DNA of 64,000 nt from Achromobacter sp. B7 (GCF_003600685.1 NZ_CP032084.1:2046001-2110000); one strand, 5' to 3'; positions 18,072 through 27,027 are shown, numbered from the stretch's first letter. Made by a program: numbers and translations. Notes: generated from the sequence alone by a model not told the origin.

Positions 18072-18529
18072 GTCAGGGAAGCTTCCTGGGTAAATTCGTC
18101 GGGGTCCTTGGGCTGATAGACGTTCAGCCGGGCGTGGGCCAGCAGGCGGGATTCGTCGCGCAGCTCGCATTCGAAGACGCTCATGCCGCTGGCATCGATC
18201 AAGCCGCGTTGGACATGGATTGTCAGGGCCGCGCCGGCGGGCAGGGTGTCCGCGTGGCAGTCATAGCGCCGGGTGCCAAGCAGGAATCCCAGCTTGACCG
18301 GGGCGTCGGCTTCGCGCGCCTGGCAACCGGCCCAGGCGCCCACCGCTTGCGCCATCAGCTCCATGCCTAGCCAGGGCGGCAACGAGCCGTCCGGCAGCGA
18401 GTACGGGCCGGGTTTGATGACGGTGCGGGCGGAGAGACTGTCGGCGTCATAGCCTTGCACCGCGTCGATCAGGATCATGTTGCCGGCATGCGGCAATAGG
18501 GCGGCAACGGGCCACGGGCAGGCTTTCAT
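18068..18529 (-). CDS. APE 3-hydroxyacyl-ACP dehydratase, ApeP-like
   Basis: A 153-residue hotdog protein that begins with LLPHAGNMILID, the FabZ/ApeP-type catalytic His region, and has MELMAQAVGAWAG where the dehydratase hotdog helix lies. It should remove water after ketoreduction to make each new double bond. In E. coli the two dehydratase proteins ApeI and ApeP are reported to work as a pair; here the ApeI-like domain is fused to the ligase gene further upstream in the operon. ATG at 18529 overlaps the upstream ketosynthase stop by 4 bp. Confidence 0.87.
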   Translation of the reverse strand: MKACPWPVAALLPHAGNMILIDAVQGYDADSLSARTVIKPGPYSLPDGSLPPWLGMELMAQAVGAWAGCQAREADAPVKLGFLLGTRRYDCHADTLPAGAALTIHVQRGLIDASGMSVFECELRDESRLLAHARLNVYQPKDPDEFTQEASLT

Positions 18530-19881
18530 GGGCGGGCTCCCAGGATCAGGCTGGCGTTGTTGCCGCCGAACGCAAAGGAATTGCTCATTGCGATACGGGG
18601 GCGGCCCGACGCATAGCGATGCTGGCCGTTGCTGAAATTCAGCGCGGGCAGCGCCGGGTCGGCCTGGCCATCCCAGGTGTGGGGCATGAGCCGGCCGTCG
18701 GGATTCATGGCGGACAGCGTGATCCAGGCCAGCGCGGCTTCCATGGCGCCGGCCGCGCCCAGCGTGTGGCCGGTCAACGCCTTGGTGGACGCGCAGGGTA
18801 CGCCTTCGGGGAACACGGCATGCATGGCGTGGCTTTCCATCGCGTCGTTGTGCGGGGTGCCGGTGCCGTGCAGGTTGACCCAGCCGATGTCGGCAGGCGC
18901 CAGCCGCGCGGCCTGCAAGGCGGCCAGCATGGCCTGGCGCGCGCCCGCGCCCGACGGCTCGGGCGCCGACATATGCCAGGCGTCCGAGCTGGCACCGCCG
19001 CCCAGCAGCGCCACGGCGTTGGCGTCATCGGCGTCGCGCTGCATCACGAACAGCACGCCGGCTTCGCCGATATTGATGCCACGGCGGTTGACCGAGAACG
19101 GCTGGCAAAGCGCGTCGTCCACCGCTTCCAGCGTGGCGAAGCCATTGATCGTCAGGCGGCAAAGCGTGTCCGCGCCGCCGCACACCACCGCGTCGCAAAG
19201 GCCCAGGCTCAGCAGTCGGCGCGCGGACAGCAGCGCGCGGGCGCTGGAAGTGCAGGCGGTCGACAGCGTGTAAGCCGGCCCGGTCAGGCCCAGATGCGCC
19301 GCCAGGAACGCAGCGGGCGAGGACAGGGCCTGACGGCGATAGTCGTAGTCGGCGGGCCAGGCGCCTTGCGCCGCCAAGGTGCGGAAGGCGGGCGCGTTGT
19401 CGTTGACGCCTGACGTGCTGGTGCCCAGCACCACCGCGATGCGGCCGGGTCCGTGGCGGGCGATGGCGCGCCGCAATTGCGGGGCGATCTGTTCGGCGCA
19501 GGCCAGCAGCAAGCGGTTGTTGCGGCTGTGCAGATGGTCGGGCAAGGGGGGGGCCGCGGCCATGGCCAGGATGTCGCCGGGCGGGGCGTCTGAGGAGCCA
19601 GCGGTGGCCTTGGCAAGCATGTCGCGCGGGGCGGCGGCCGAGGTGCCAGGTGGGATGTCGCCAGCTGTGTTGGCGGCGGTGGGGGCTCGAGTGTCGGCGG
19701 CGGTGCCAGGAAACGCCGGCAAGGGGCCGACATAAGCGCCCAGCGTCAGGCTGCGGTCGTGGACCCAGCCGGCCTGTGCGCGCATGCCGCGCGTGTCGCC
19801 ATCGAAGGCGGCTTGGGCGACGGCGTTCACGCCTGCGCCCAACGCGCAGACGATGCCGGGGGTGCCTAGCCAAGTGTTCAC
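18526..19881 (-). CDS. APE beta-ketoacyl-ACP synthase (ApeO-like) with long insert
   Basis: A 451-residue ketosynthase, proposed main elongating KS. The catalytic Cys is in STACTSSARA near 210, with His in NLHGTGT near 335 and TGHTLGAAG near 371. GTG start at 19881 overlaps the lipoprotein stop (GTGA) and has AAGGA upstream. It is about 50 residues longer than usual because of a low-complexity Ala/Pro/Thr/Gly insert at roughly residues 60-115 with two GDI-P/L-type repeats; that insert lies before the active site in a region likely to be a surface loop. In E. coli this KS pairs with the chain-length factor ApeC. Confidence 0.88.
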   Translation of the reverse strand: MNTWLGTPGIVCALGAGVNAVAQAAFDGDTRGMRAQAGWVHDRSLTLGAYVGPLPAFPGTAADTRAPTAANTAGDIPPGTSAAAPRDMLAKATAGSSDAPPGDILAMAAAPPLPDHLHSRNNRLLLACAEQIAPQLRRAIARHGPGRIAVVLGTSTSGVNDNAPAFRTLAAQGAWPADYDYRRQALSSPAAFLAAHLGLTGPAYTLSTACTSSARALLSARRLLSLGLCDAVVCGGADTLCRLTINGFATLEAVDDALCQPFSVNRRGINIGEAGVLFVMQRDADDANAVALLGGGASSDAWHMSAPEPSGAGARQAMLAALQAARLAPADIGWVNLHGTGTPHNDAMESHAMHAVFPEGVPCASTKALTGHTLGAAGAMEAALAWITLSAMNPDGRLMPHTWDGQADPALPALNFSNGQHRYASGRPRIAMSNSFAFGGNNASLILGARP

Positions 19882-20579
19882 GGCAGTTCCTTGAGCGGCG
19901 CGACGCGCCAGGTGACGCCATCGGCGCCGGTAATCGAAAAAACGTCGGGCTGCGAGGGCTGCGCCCAACGCACCGTCCAGCGCACCGCGCCGCGATCCAG
20001 CAGGCTGCGTACCGCCGTGCCGTCATCTTGCTGCCGCGCGCGCCATGCGCCCGCGCCATAAGCGGCGTCCAGCTGGGCCTGCGGCGTCCACGCGAATATC
20101 AGTGCGGCAAACAGATCGCGCGCCTGGGCGTTGGGCCGCATGAATCCGTCGTTGCGCCAGTGGCCGCCTTCGAGCATCTGCCGCGCTTGCGGCACGCCCA
20201 TCGGGTCGAACAGCGACCAGCGCAGCGCCGCCCCTTCGCGCTGCACCACCAGCATCGTGTCCACGCTGGGCTGGTCGGCGGCCATCTGCACGACGTGCAG
20301 CTGGCGCGGCACGGCAAACCCGGCGTCGCGGGCGGGCAAGGGTGGCGCGCCGGCGCAGCCGGCCAGCCCGATCAGCACGGCCAGCAACGCCGCCGTGGCC
20401 CGCGCGCGCCGGGCCGACTTGCGCACGGGCAAGGGCAGGCGCTGCACCACGCCAAGGCGCGGTACGGGCAAGGGCAGGCGCGGCACCACGCCAAGGCGTG
20501 GTACGGGCAGGGGCAGGCGTGCAAAAACGCCATGTGTGTGCACGGATACGGGCGGCCGTGGCGAAGCGGCTTGCATCAT
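19878..20579 (-). CDS. DUF3261-type outer-membrane lipoprotein (ApeN-like)
   Basis: As drawn, 233 residues from the tandem ATG at 20579, 5 bp after the stop of the FAD enzyme gene. The lipobox is LAGC near residues 72-75, with a hydrophobic signal core just before. The 50 residues in front of the signal are encoded by a 39-bp tandem repeat, which is odd for a lipoprotein. A GTG at 20426, giving a normal 22-residue signal after an Arg/Lys N-region, may be the real start. The mature part matches what I recall of the DUF3261 family always found in aryl polyene clusters and likely helps place the pigment at the outer membrane. Confidence 0.75.
   Translation of the reverse strand: MMQAASPRPPVSVHTHGVFARLPLPVPRLGVVPRLPLPVPRLGVVQRLPLPVRKSARRARATAALLAVLIGLAGCAGAPPLPARDAGFAVPRQLHVVQMAADQPSVDTMLVVQREGAALRWSLFDPMGVPQARQMLEGGHWRNDGFMRPNAQARDLFAALIFAWTPQAQLDAAYGAGAWRARQQDDGTAVRSLLDRGAVRWTVRWAQPSQPDVFSITGADGVTWRVAPLKELP
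20423..20531. repeat. 39-bp tandem repeat at lipoprotein gene start
   Basis: Two full 39-bp units (20442-20480, 20481-20519) and partial units on both sides. In the lipoprotein frame they encode a 13-residue repeat containing LPLPVPRLGVV. They lie between two possible start codons of the lipoprotein gene, so they are either an N-terminal extension or an untranslated spacer. Confidence 0.82.
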
Positions 20580-20584
20580 CGGTC

Positions 20585-21832
20585 TCAGGCGGGTTCGGCT
20601 TGCGTGGCGGCGCCGCGGCAAAGCTCGCTTAGCATGCGCAGGCGGCGTTGCGGGCTGGCGACAAAGGGGTTGGCGGTGTCCCACGCGTAGCCGGCCAGAA
20701 TCGAGCTGATCATCCGGCGGATCTCGGGCTGCGGGTTCTTGTGGAACACCACGTCCTGGAATTCGCCGCTGTACCAGCCTTGCACATAGGCGCGGAAGGT
20801 CTCTACGCCCAGCATCAAGGGGTCGGCAAAATCGGCCTGCCAGTCCACCACTTCGCCGCCCAGCTGGCGGTGCAGGGCGTCGGTGGCCAACTTGGACGAG
20901 CGTAGCGCGATGGTCACGCCGGATGAAAACACCGGGTCCAGGAATTCGGCCGCGTTGCCCAGCAGCGCGTAGCCGGGCCCGTACAGCCGGGTGACGCTGG
21001 CGGAATATCCGCCGATGGTATTGGCCGGCGTGTCCCACACGGCATTGGCCAGCACGCGCTTGAGGTTCGGCGCGGCTGCGGCCATCTCACGCAGGGTCGA
21101 CATCAGGTCCTGGTCGGGGCCACCGAACAGATCCTGCCCGCCAACCACGCCGAACGAGCAGCGGCCGTTCGAGAACGGAATCAGCCAGTACCAGATGCCC
21201 GGCTGCTCGGGGTGCACGCTGATCAGGATTTTCTCGCGGTCAAAGCCGGGGTCGTCGATGCGGTCTTCGATGTGCGTGAAGATGGCCTTGCGCGGCGGCA
21301 TCGAGGAAGGGCGTTCCAAATCCAGCAAGCGCGCCAGCACGCGGCCATAGCCGCTGGCGTCCAGCACGAAGCGGCTCTTGACCTGGTAGCTGGCGCCGTC
21401 GACGCCGCGCACGTCCAGCAGCGGTTGGTCGCCGCTGAAATCCGCGGCCGTGACTTCTTGCAGGTAGCGCACGTCCACGCCCTGGCGCGCGGCATCGTCG
21501 GCCAGCACTTTGTCGAACTGCGCGCGCTGCACCTGGAAGGTGGTGCCGGGGCCGGCGGTGAACTTGTCGCGAAAATCAAAGTAGGTGTAGTCGTCGCCCC
21601 GCGCAAAGGCGGCGCCGTTTTTCACCTGAAAGCCCGCCGCGTTGACGGCAGGCATCATGCCGGCTTCTTCAACGAATTCCAGGCAGTGCGCCAGCAGGCT
21701 TTCGCCAATTGAAAAGCGCGGAAATTGCTGGCGTTCCAGCATCAGCACATCATGGCCTTGCCGCTTGAGCAGGGCCGCCGCAACCGCACCGGCGGGACCT
21801 GCTCCGATGACGACGACTTCACGATGTTCCAT
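20585..21832 (-). CDS. FAD-dependent oxidoreductase, flavin-halogenase-like
   Basis: A 415-residue flavoprotein. The dinucleotide fold GAGPAGAVAAA (11-21) is followed by GESLL (44-48), Lys71 in QVKNGAAFARGD, and WYWLIPFSNG near 195. This pattern is shared by flavin-dependent halogenases, whose catalytic Lys lies in the same region, and by related hydroxylases and reductases. No clear core homologue exists in the E. coli ape cluster as I remember it; xanthomonadin-type pigments are halogenated, so a ring-modifying role is plausible. ATG at 21832 has GGAA upstream; an ATG five codons earlier is possible. Halogenase activity is inference. Confidence 0.82.
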   Translation of the reverse strand: MEHREVVVIGAGPAGAVAAALLKRQGHDVLMLERQQFPRFSIGESLLAHCLEFVEEAGMMPAVNAAGFQVKNGAAFARGDDYTYFDFRDKFTAGPGTTFQVQRAQFDKVLADDAARQGVDVRYLQEVTAADFSGDQPLLDVRGVDGASYQVKSRFVLDASGYGRVLARLLDLERPSSMPPRKAIFTHIEDRIDDPGFDREKILISVHPEQPGIWYWLIPFSNGRCSFGVVGGQDLFGGPDQDLMSTLREMAAAAPNLKRVLANAVWDTPANTIGGYSASVTRLYGPGYALLGNAAEFLDPVFSSGVTIALRSSKLATDALHRQLGGEVVDWQADFADPLMLGVETFRAYVQGWYSGEFQDVVFHKNPQPEIRRMISSILAGYAWDTANPFVASPQRRLRMLSELCRGAATQAEPA

Positions 21833-21858
21833 GTGGGGTGATTCCATGTAGGGGGGGG

Positions 21859-24195
21859 CTAATGGGAGCGGCCGCGCTGGGGCGGACGCACCCAGGGAGA
21901 CCACAGCAAAGAAAAGGCAACGCCCAGCGCGACGGCCATGCCGAAGTTCGCAATGGCAGGCGTCTGGCTGACGGCAAGCAGACCGAAGGACAGCAAGGTG
22001 GTGACGGCGCCCAGCAGGACGCCGACCAGGCTGGCGGCGGCGCCCGCCACGCGTTCGTACATGAAAATGGCGTAGTCCACGCCGATGGCGGACACCAACA
22101 GCAGGCCGAACAGGCTGAACAGGGTCAGGGGCTGGCCCAGATAGCCCAACGCGGCCAAGGCGCAGGCGGTGGCGGCAAGCGGCACCGCCAGGATGCGCCA
22201 GGTGGCCGCGCGACCCAGCGTCAGCAGCAGCAAGACGGCCGCCACCCCATAGGACAGCAGCTTGAGTTCGGCGGCTTCGATACGGGTTGAGGCGAACATG
22301 CGGTTCAAGTCGCCGCTGCGGTCCACCAGTTCGACGCCCGGCAAATCGCCCGCGATGCCGTCCAGCGCGGCGGCGCTGCGCAGGCCCAGCAGCGTGACCA
22401 TGCCGGCTGCCTGGCCGTCGTGCACGCCCAGCCATTGGCCGCGCCAGCGTTCGGCAAGCGGGCCTTGCAGCGCGGCGTCGATGGTCAACGCAGGCAAGGT
22501 GGCGAAGGCATTCAGTTCGCGCTGCAAGGCCTCAAACGGTATGCCCAGGTCGGTCAGGGGCTTCCAGGGGTCGGGCCGCGCGGCCTGCGCCGTCAGTTGC
22601 CGGCCTAGCGCCAGCTGGTCTTGCACGGGCGACACCAGTTGGCTAAGCGCGCTGTAACCGGCAAGGTCGCCACGCTGGACCAGCGCGTCCAGCTTGCGGG
22701 CCACCCGCGCTTGTCGGCGCAGCAGCTCGTCCGCGTCGGGCGCGCGCACAAGAAAGAACTGGCTGGTTGGCGTGAAGCCGGTGATCTCGCCGATCTGGCG
22801 CGCTTGTTGCAATAGCGGCGCGGGCAGGCTCAACCATTGGCGCAGGTCGTCCTGGATGACCAGCCGGCTGACGCCACCCACGGTAGCGGCCACCAGCGCC
22901 AGCGCGCCCGCCGCCAGCAGCAGGCGTCGGCCCGCCACGCGTTCGCGCAAGCGCAAAGCCGCTTCGGCGGCGTGCAACAGCGGCGGCCATGGGCGCGGAT
23001 GCCAGCCGTTCATCCATGACGGAAGCTGGCACACCGTGCACGCGTAGGCGCCCAACAGCCCGGCGGCTGAAAAGACGGCCGTCTGCGTCAGGGCAGGAAA
23101 CGGTGTAAAGGCCAGTGCCACGTAGCCGACCAGGCTGGCCGCCAGGCTGATGGTCAGGCCGGGCAACACGCGGCGCAGCGCGGGCCATGCATGCCAGTCG
23201 GCCATGCCGTAGCTTTTGCCCAGCCAGTGCATGGGAAAGTCCACCGCCACGCCGATCAGGCTGGCGCCGATCACCAGCGTCAGCACATGGATCGAGCCAA
23301 ACACCGCCACGCAGGCTACGGCGCCGGTCAACAGGCCCACCGCCACCGGGATGAACGCCAGCAACGCACGCGCGCGGCGCAAGGCCAGCAACAGCACCAG
23401 GACGATGCCGGTCATGGCGATGGACCCGATCCAGGAGCTTTCGGCCACGGCCTGCGCCCGCCCGGCCGCCGCGTACAGCGGGCCGCCGGCAACCAATAGT
23501 TCTGCGCCGTCGGCCTGTAGCGCCTGGCGGGCTTCATCGATGCGGGTGGCCAGGCCCTGCGGCGCGTCGGTGTCGAACGCGTCAGCGCGCGTTTCGGCGC
23601 GCACCAGCACCCAGCGCCGGCCGGCATGTTCCGCTTGCAACGTGCCGGTGCCCATGTCGTATTGCACCACGCCGCCGGGCCGCAACGCTTGTTCGGCGCG
23701 CCGGGTCAGCCCCAGCCAGTCCTGGTCCACGGGCACCAGTCCCGACGACGAAAACGGGTCGGACAATTCGCGCGCGCGGCGTTGGGCGTAGGCGGCGGGG
23801 TCGCCGGCCAGTTGGTCGCGGTCGGCAGAGGGCAGCATGGCCAGGCGTCCGGCCAGCAGCTGCGCGCGCAGCGCGGCCACGTCCACATTCAATTCCAGCT
23901 GCACCGAGGCGAACAGGACGCTGTCGCGCAGGCGGTCGGCCAAGGCGCGCGCGGGCGCCACCGGGTCCGCGCCCGGCCGCGCCGCCACCAGCGCCAGCAA
24001 CTGGCGAGACAGCGGTTCCTGGATGCGTGCTTCGGCCAATTGCCGCGTGGCGTCGGTCTGGGTGTGCGGCACCAGCTCCATCAGGTTGGCCGACACCGGC
24101 CAGCCATGGCGGCATTGCCACGCGCCCACGCACAGGACAAGTAGCAGACCCAGCTTGAACAGCCGGGGCAGCCAGCGCTCAATGGGAAAACGCAC
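21859..24195 (-). CDS. MMPL-family exporter (ApeM-like)
   Basis: A 778-residue RND-superfamily membrane protein of the MMPL type: one N-terminal helix (about 12-30), a large periplasmic domain, a bundle of helices around 250-400, a second periplasmic domain and a second bundle near 630-770. It is proposed to move the aryl polyene lipid toward the outer membrane together with the LolA-like protein. GTG start at 24195; the gene overlaps the LolA-like gene by 17 bp. Fully intact, with both halves present. Confidence 0.88.
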   Translation of the reverse strand: MRFPIERWLPRLFKLGLLLVLCVGAWQCRHGWPVSANLMELVPHTQTDATRQLAEARIQEPLSRQLLALVAARPGADPVAPARALADRLRDSVLFASVQLELNVDVAALRAQLLAGRLAMLPSADRDQLAGDPAAYAQRRARELSDPFSSSGLVPVDQDWLGLTRRAEQALRPGGVVQYDMGTGTLQAEHAGRRWVLVRAETRADAFDTDAPQGLATRIDEARQALQADGAELLVAGGPLYAAAGRAQAVAESSWIGSIAMTGIVLVLLLALRRARALLAFIPVAVGLLTGAVACVAVFGSIHVLTLVIGASLIGVAVDFPMHWLGKSYGMADWHAWPALRRVLPGLTISLAASLVGYVALAFTPFPALTQTAVFSAAGLLGAYACTVCQLPSWMNGWHPRPWPPLLHAAEAALRLRERVAGRRLLLAAGALALVAATVGGVSRLVIQDDLRQWLSLPAPLLQQARQIGEITGFTPTSQFFLVRAPDADELLRRQARVARKLDALVQRGDLAGYSALSQLVSPVQDQLALGRQLTAQAARPDPWKPLTDLGIPFEALQRELNAFATLPALTIDAALQGPLAERWRGQWLGVHDGQAAGMVTLLGLRSAAALDGIAGDLPGVELVDRSGDLNRMFASTRIEAAELKLLSYGVAAVLLLLTLGRAATWRILAVPLAATACALAALGYLGQPLTLFSLFGLLLVSAIGVDYAIFMYERVAGAAASLVGVLLGAVTTLLSFGLLAVSQTPAIANFGMAVALGVAFSLLWSPWVRPPQRGRSH

Positions 24196-24862
24196 GTTGT
24201 TCTTCTGAAGTCAGGGCGTCGGCGGCAACCGCGTCCGTCATTTGCAGGACGCTGCGGTCGCCTTGGGATTCGCGCAATTCGATGCGGTCGACCAGCTTGC
24301 CGCCGTTGATCTGGATGTTGTCGAAAATCTGGCGCAGCAAAGCGGACCGCGGCGTCAGCATCAGCTGCCATGCCGCGGCGTCGCCCGTCAGGGCAAGGTC
24401 GAAGTTGTCTTGCAGGTCTTTGGTGTCGCCGGCCAGCACCGACAGGAACAGCCTGTTCTCGCGGCCCGACCCGGTCTGTTGCGGCAACGCCTGCCAGGCC
24501 CCGGATTCATCACGCCGCGATATGCCGCCAGCGTCGATGCGCAGGTCCTGGGCGATGGGCGTGCGCAGCAGCCACAACAGCCCTTTGCCGGCTGCCAGCG
24601 TGAAGTCGCCACGGCTGGTCAGGGGCTGCGGCAGCGAGCGCAGGAATTTTTGCTGGATGAAATGGCCACGCACGACCGGCGTGGCACGCAGCTGGGCTTG
24701 CAGGTCGTCCAGGCTGAAAGCGTGCGCGGTCCACGGCAGCGCGATCAGCAACAGCAAGAGCCACTGCAACTGCCGCAGCGCCGCATGTCGTGCGAGTGTC
24801 AGGCCGCGTTTCAAGCCGTGTTTCAGCCCCAGTGCAAACGACTTGGCAGCAGGCGCCTTCAT
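24179..24862 (-). CDS. LolA-like outer-membrane lipoprotein carrier (ApeL-like)
   Basis: A 227-residue periplasmic protein with a long basic N-region, a signal-peptide core (about 34-48, cleavage after AHA) and then a LolA-fold domain beginning LDDLQAQLRATPVVRGHFIQQK, as in lipoprotein carriers. In aryl polyene clusters this protein is thought to carry the lipidic pigment across the periplasm instead of lipoproteins. ATG at 24862 overlaps the thioesterase stop (ATGA). The signal N-region of about 30 residues, with LKHGLKRGL, is longer than usual, so a later start is possible. Confidence 0.85.
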   Translation of the reverse strand: MKAPAAKSFALGLKHGLKRGLTLARHAALRQLQWLLLLLIALPWTAHAFSLDDLQAQLRATPVVRGHFIQQKFLRSLPQPLTSRGDFTLAAGKGLLWLLRTPIAQDLRIDAGGISRRDESGAWQALPQQTGSGRENRLFLSVLAGDTKDLQDNFDLALTGDAAAWQLMLTPRSALLRQIFDNIQINGGKLVDRIELRESQGDRSVLQMTDAVAADALTSEEQRAFSH

Positions 24863-25302
24863 GCCGACGCCTCCAGGGCATGCAGCTTGCGCCGCACGGC
24901 GTCCACGAACGCGGGTGGCGAGGTCAGCTGCATTTCACGAGTTGCGATGCAGACGGCCACCTGTTCCGACGTGCCGCGCGTCAGCCGCTTGCCGCTTGCC
25001 GTATCCAGGATCAGGTAATTGATCTTCAAGCGGTTTTCCCATTCCACCAGCTCGGCGCGGACCGTCAGGCGCTGGCCGAACTCGGCCGGCTGGGCATAGC
25101 GCAAATGCAGATCGATGACCGGCCAGGCGTAGCCGCTGGCGCGCATGGCGTCGTAGTTGTGGCCCAGTTGGTCCAGCAGTTCGCAACGCGCCTGCTCCAG
25201 GTACTTCACGTAGTGGCCGTGCCACACGACATTGAGCGAGTCGACGTCGAAGAAGGGGACCTGGATGTCGACCTGTGCGCCGATAAGGCCTCGTTTACGC
25301 AT
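24859..25302 (-). CDS. Hotdog acyl-CoA/ACP thioesterase (ApeK-like)
   Basis: A 147-residue 4-hydroxybenzoyl-CoA thioesterase/YbgC-type enzyme. The segment FFDVDSLNVVWHGHYVKYLEQAR carries the catalytic Asp (third residue of the DxD-like turn) and the conserved His-Tyr helix. It probably hydrolyses acyl chains from CoA or the carrier protein during polyene synthesis or proof-reading. ATG at 25302 lies inside the last codons of the acyltransferase gene (8-bp overlap), showing coupling. Family assignment is firm; role in the pathway is inference from cluster position. Confidence 0.88.
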   Translation of the reverse strand: MRKRGLIGAQVDIQVPFFDVDSLNVVWHGHYVKYLEQARCELLDQLGHNYDAMRASGYAWPVIDLHLRYAQPAEFGQRLTVRAELVEWENRLKINYLILDTASGKRLTRGTSEQVAVCIATREMQLTSPPAFVDAVRRKLHALEASA

Positions 25303-26254
25303 CGTCTTTCCAGAAAGGGTAGAAGTTGAACCATTGCAGCGGCGCCAGTCGGCAGTGCGCGGCAAGTTGGTCGGCATAGCGTTGCGCCCAGTAGGCGATG
25401 CGTTCCTGGCGCGTGGCGCGCGTCCATTCGATGCCGTCGCACAGGCGTTGCATGGCGACGCGGTAGCGGCCGCCATGGCGCGTGCAGAACAGCACATTGA
25501 CCGGGCAGCGCAGCAGCCCCGCCAGCAGCCAGGGCCCTTGCGGCAGCGCGGCCGGCGCACCCAGGAAGTTGACCCGCGTGGTGCGGTCGCCCTGCAACGG
25601 CACGCGGTCGCCGGCAATGGCCAGCCATTCCCCGCGATCCAGGCGCTGCGCCAGGTCCAGCATGGTGGCGGCGTCCAGTTCGCTGACCTGGATCATGCGC
25701 AAGCCACCGCCGGCCTCATCCAGCAGGCGGTTGAAATGCACGGCGTGCTTGCTGTGCACCAGCACATTCAGGCGCAGCGCGCCCGACTGTTCGGCCAGCG
25801 CGCGGCACACTTCGATGTTGCCCAGATGCGAGCCCACCAGGATCTGGCCACGGCCGGTGCCCATTTGCGCATGCAGGCCGTCGGGGTCGGCGATGTCCAG
25901 GTGCGACAGCGTGATCTTGCCTTGCCACACGTCCAGCTTGTCCAGCATGGCGTCGGCGAAGGCCAGGTATTGGCGGTAGACGGGCAGGGTGCGCGGCAGC
26001 GGCACGTGCGGCAAGGGCGGCATGTTGGCCATGTCGGGCATGTCGGGCGTTGTCGTGCCGGATAGCCGCTGCTGGTACTGCGCGATGGCGCGGCGCGCGC
26101 GGCCACCGAATGCGTAGAAGTACAGCACCACGATCCACACCACGGGCGCGACCACGCGGCGGCCCAGCCGACGCGCGGCCCAGGCCGTCAGGCGCATCAA
26201 TAGGGGGCTGCCGCGCTCGCGCTGGTGGGCCCAATGGGAATCGGCGGCGCTCAA
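25295..26254 (-). CDS. LpxL/HtrB-family acyltransferase
   Basis: A 319-residue lysophospholipid/lauroyl acyltransferase family protein (LABLAT) with one N-terminal membrane helix (about 30-48) and a catalytic domain containing GSHLGNIEVCR, the HxxxxE/D-type active site of this family, and GDRVPLQGD later. The start is a TTG at 26254, which overlaps the glycosyltransferase stop as TTGA and has AGGAAGG 8 nt upstream. A Met/Pro/Asp-rich insert (PDMPDMANMPP) sits near residue 65. In E. coli the equivalent domain is fused to the glycosyltransferase as ApeJ, as I remember; here the two are separate genes. Confidence 0.86.
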   Translation of the reverse strand: MSAADSHWAHQRERGSPLLMRLTAWAARRLGRRVVAPVVWIVVLYFYAFGGRARRAIAQYQQRLSGTTTPDMPDMANMPPLPHVPLPRTLPVYRQYLAFADAMLDKLDVWQGKITLSHLDIADPDGLHAQMGTGRGQILVGSHLGNIEVCRALAEQSGALRLNVLVHSKHAVHFNRLLDEAGGGLRMIQVSELDAATMLDLAQRLDRGEWLAIAGDRVPLQGDRTTRVNFLGAPAALPQGPWLLAGLLRCPVNVLFCTRHGGRYRVAMQRLCDGIEWTRATRQERIAYWAQRYADQLAAHCRLAPLQWFNFYPFWKDDA

Positions 26255-27027
26255 GATGGCGCCCTTCCTGCCAGGCGGTGCGCCCTGCGTGCCAGGCGGC
26301 GCCACAGCAACGCCGGCGCGCGGCCCAGCATCCCGAAGAACAGCCGCGCGTGCATGCGGCTGATCAGCACGTTGTCGCGCAGGCCCTTGAAATGCGACAC
26401 CCCGCCTGCCGGGTAGGTCACGCGGGTAGGGCGCCACGCCATTGGCACACCGCGCCAATGCAGGCGCACCAGGATGGCGATGTCGAAATCCATGCGGCGG
26501 CCCACGCCGGCGCGGTCAATGACGGGCAGCACGGACGCCAATGGATAAATACGAAAGCCGCACATGGCGTCGGGGATGTCCATCGACAGCGTATTGATCC
26601 AGACCCAGACGCGGGTCAGCCAGCGCCCGTAAAGGCGGCTGCGCGGGACATCGTCGCCGTAGACGGGCGCGCCGCAGATCACGGCTTGCGGGTGGGCGCG
26701 CGACGCCTCGGCCATGGCGATGGCGTCGTGCAAGGCGTGCTGGCCATCGGCGTCCACCTGCAAGGCGTGGGTATAGCCGAAGGCGGCGGCGGCGCGCAGG
26801 CCGTCCTGTACCGCCGCGCCCTTGCCGCCATTGACGGCGCGGCGCACCAGGTGCGTGCGCGGCTGCCCGGCCAGCGTGTCAAGCACGGCCGCGCAGCCCG
26901 GCTCGGAACCATCGTCCACCAGCACGCAGGGCAAGCCCTGCGCCGCCATCTGCGTATGCACGGCGGCTACCGTGGCGCCATGGTTGTAAACCGGGATGAC
27001 CGCGCACAGCTTATGGGGTTGCGGCAT
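26251..27027 (-). CDS. Family 2 glycosyltransferase
   Basis: A 258-residue GT-A glycosyltransferase. The opening LCAVIPVYNHG, the VDDGSEPG metal/nucleotide turn and DADGQH (the DxD equivalent) are all present, and the C-terminus is basic. It probably adds a sugar or related group to the lipid anchor or the aryl head of the pigment. The ATG at 27027 has AAGGG 6 nt upstream; the ATG at 27033 lies directly on that site and is less likely. It overlaps the ligase gene by 17 bp and the acyltransferase by 4 bp. Confidence 0.87.
   Translation of the reverse strand: MPQPHKLCAVIPVYNHGATVAAVHTQMAAQGLPCVLVDDGSEPGCAAVLDTLAGQPRTHLVRRAVNGGKGAAVQDGLRAAAAFGYTHALQVDADGQHALHDAIAMAEASRAHPQAVICGAPVYGDDVPRSRLYGRWLTRVWVWINTLSMDIPDAMCGFRIYPLASVLPVIDRAGVGRRMDFDIAILVRLHWRGVPMAWRPTRVTYPAGGVSHFKGLRDNVLISRMHARLFFGMLGRAPALLWRRLARRAHRLAGRAPS

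Noticed and set aside
21833..22435. N-terminal extension of the FAD enzyme
   Set aside because: It runs opposite and within the MMPL gene in another frame and has no protein-like character; the dinucleotide fold begins right after the ATG at 21832.
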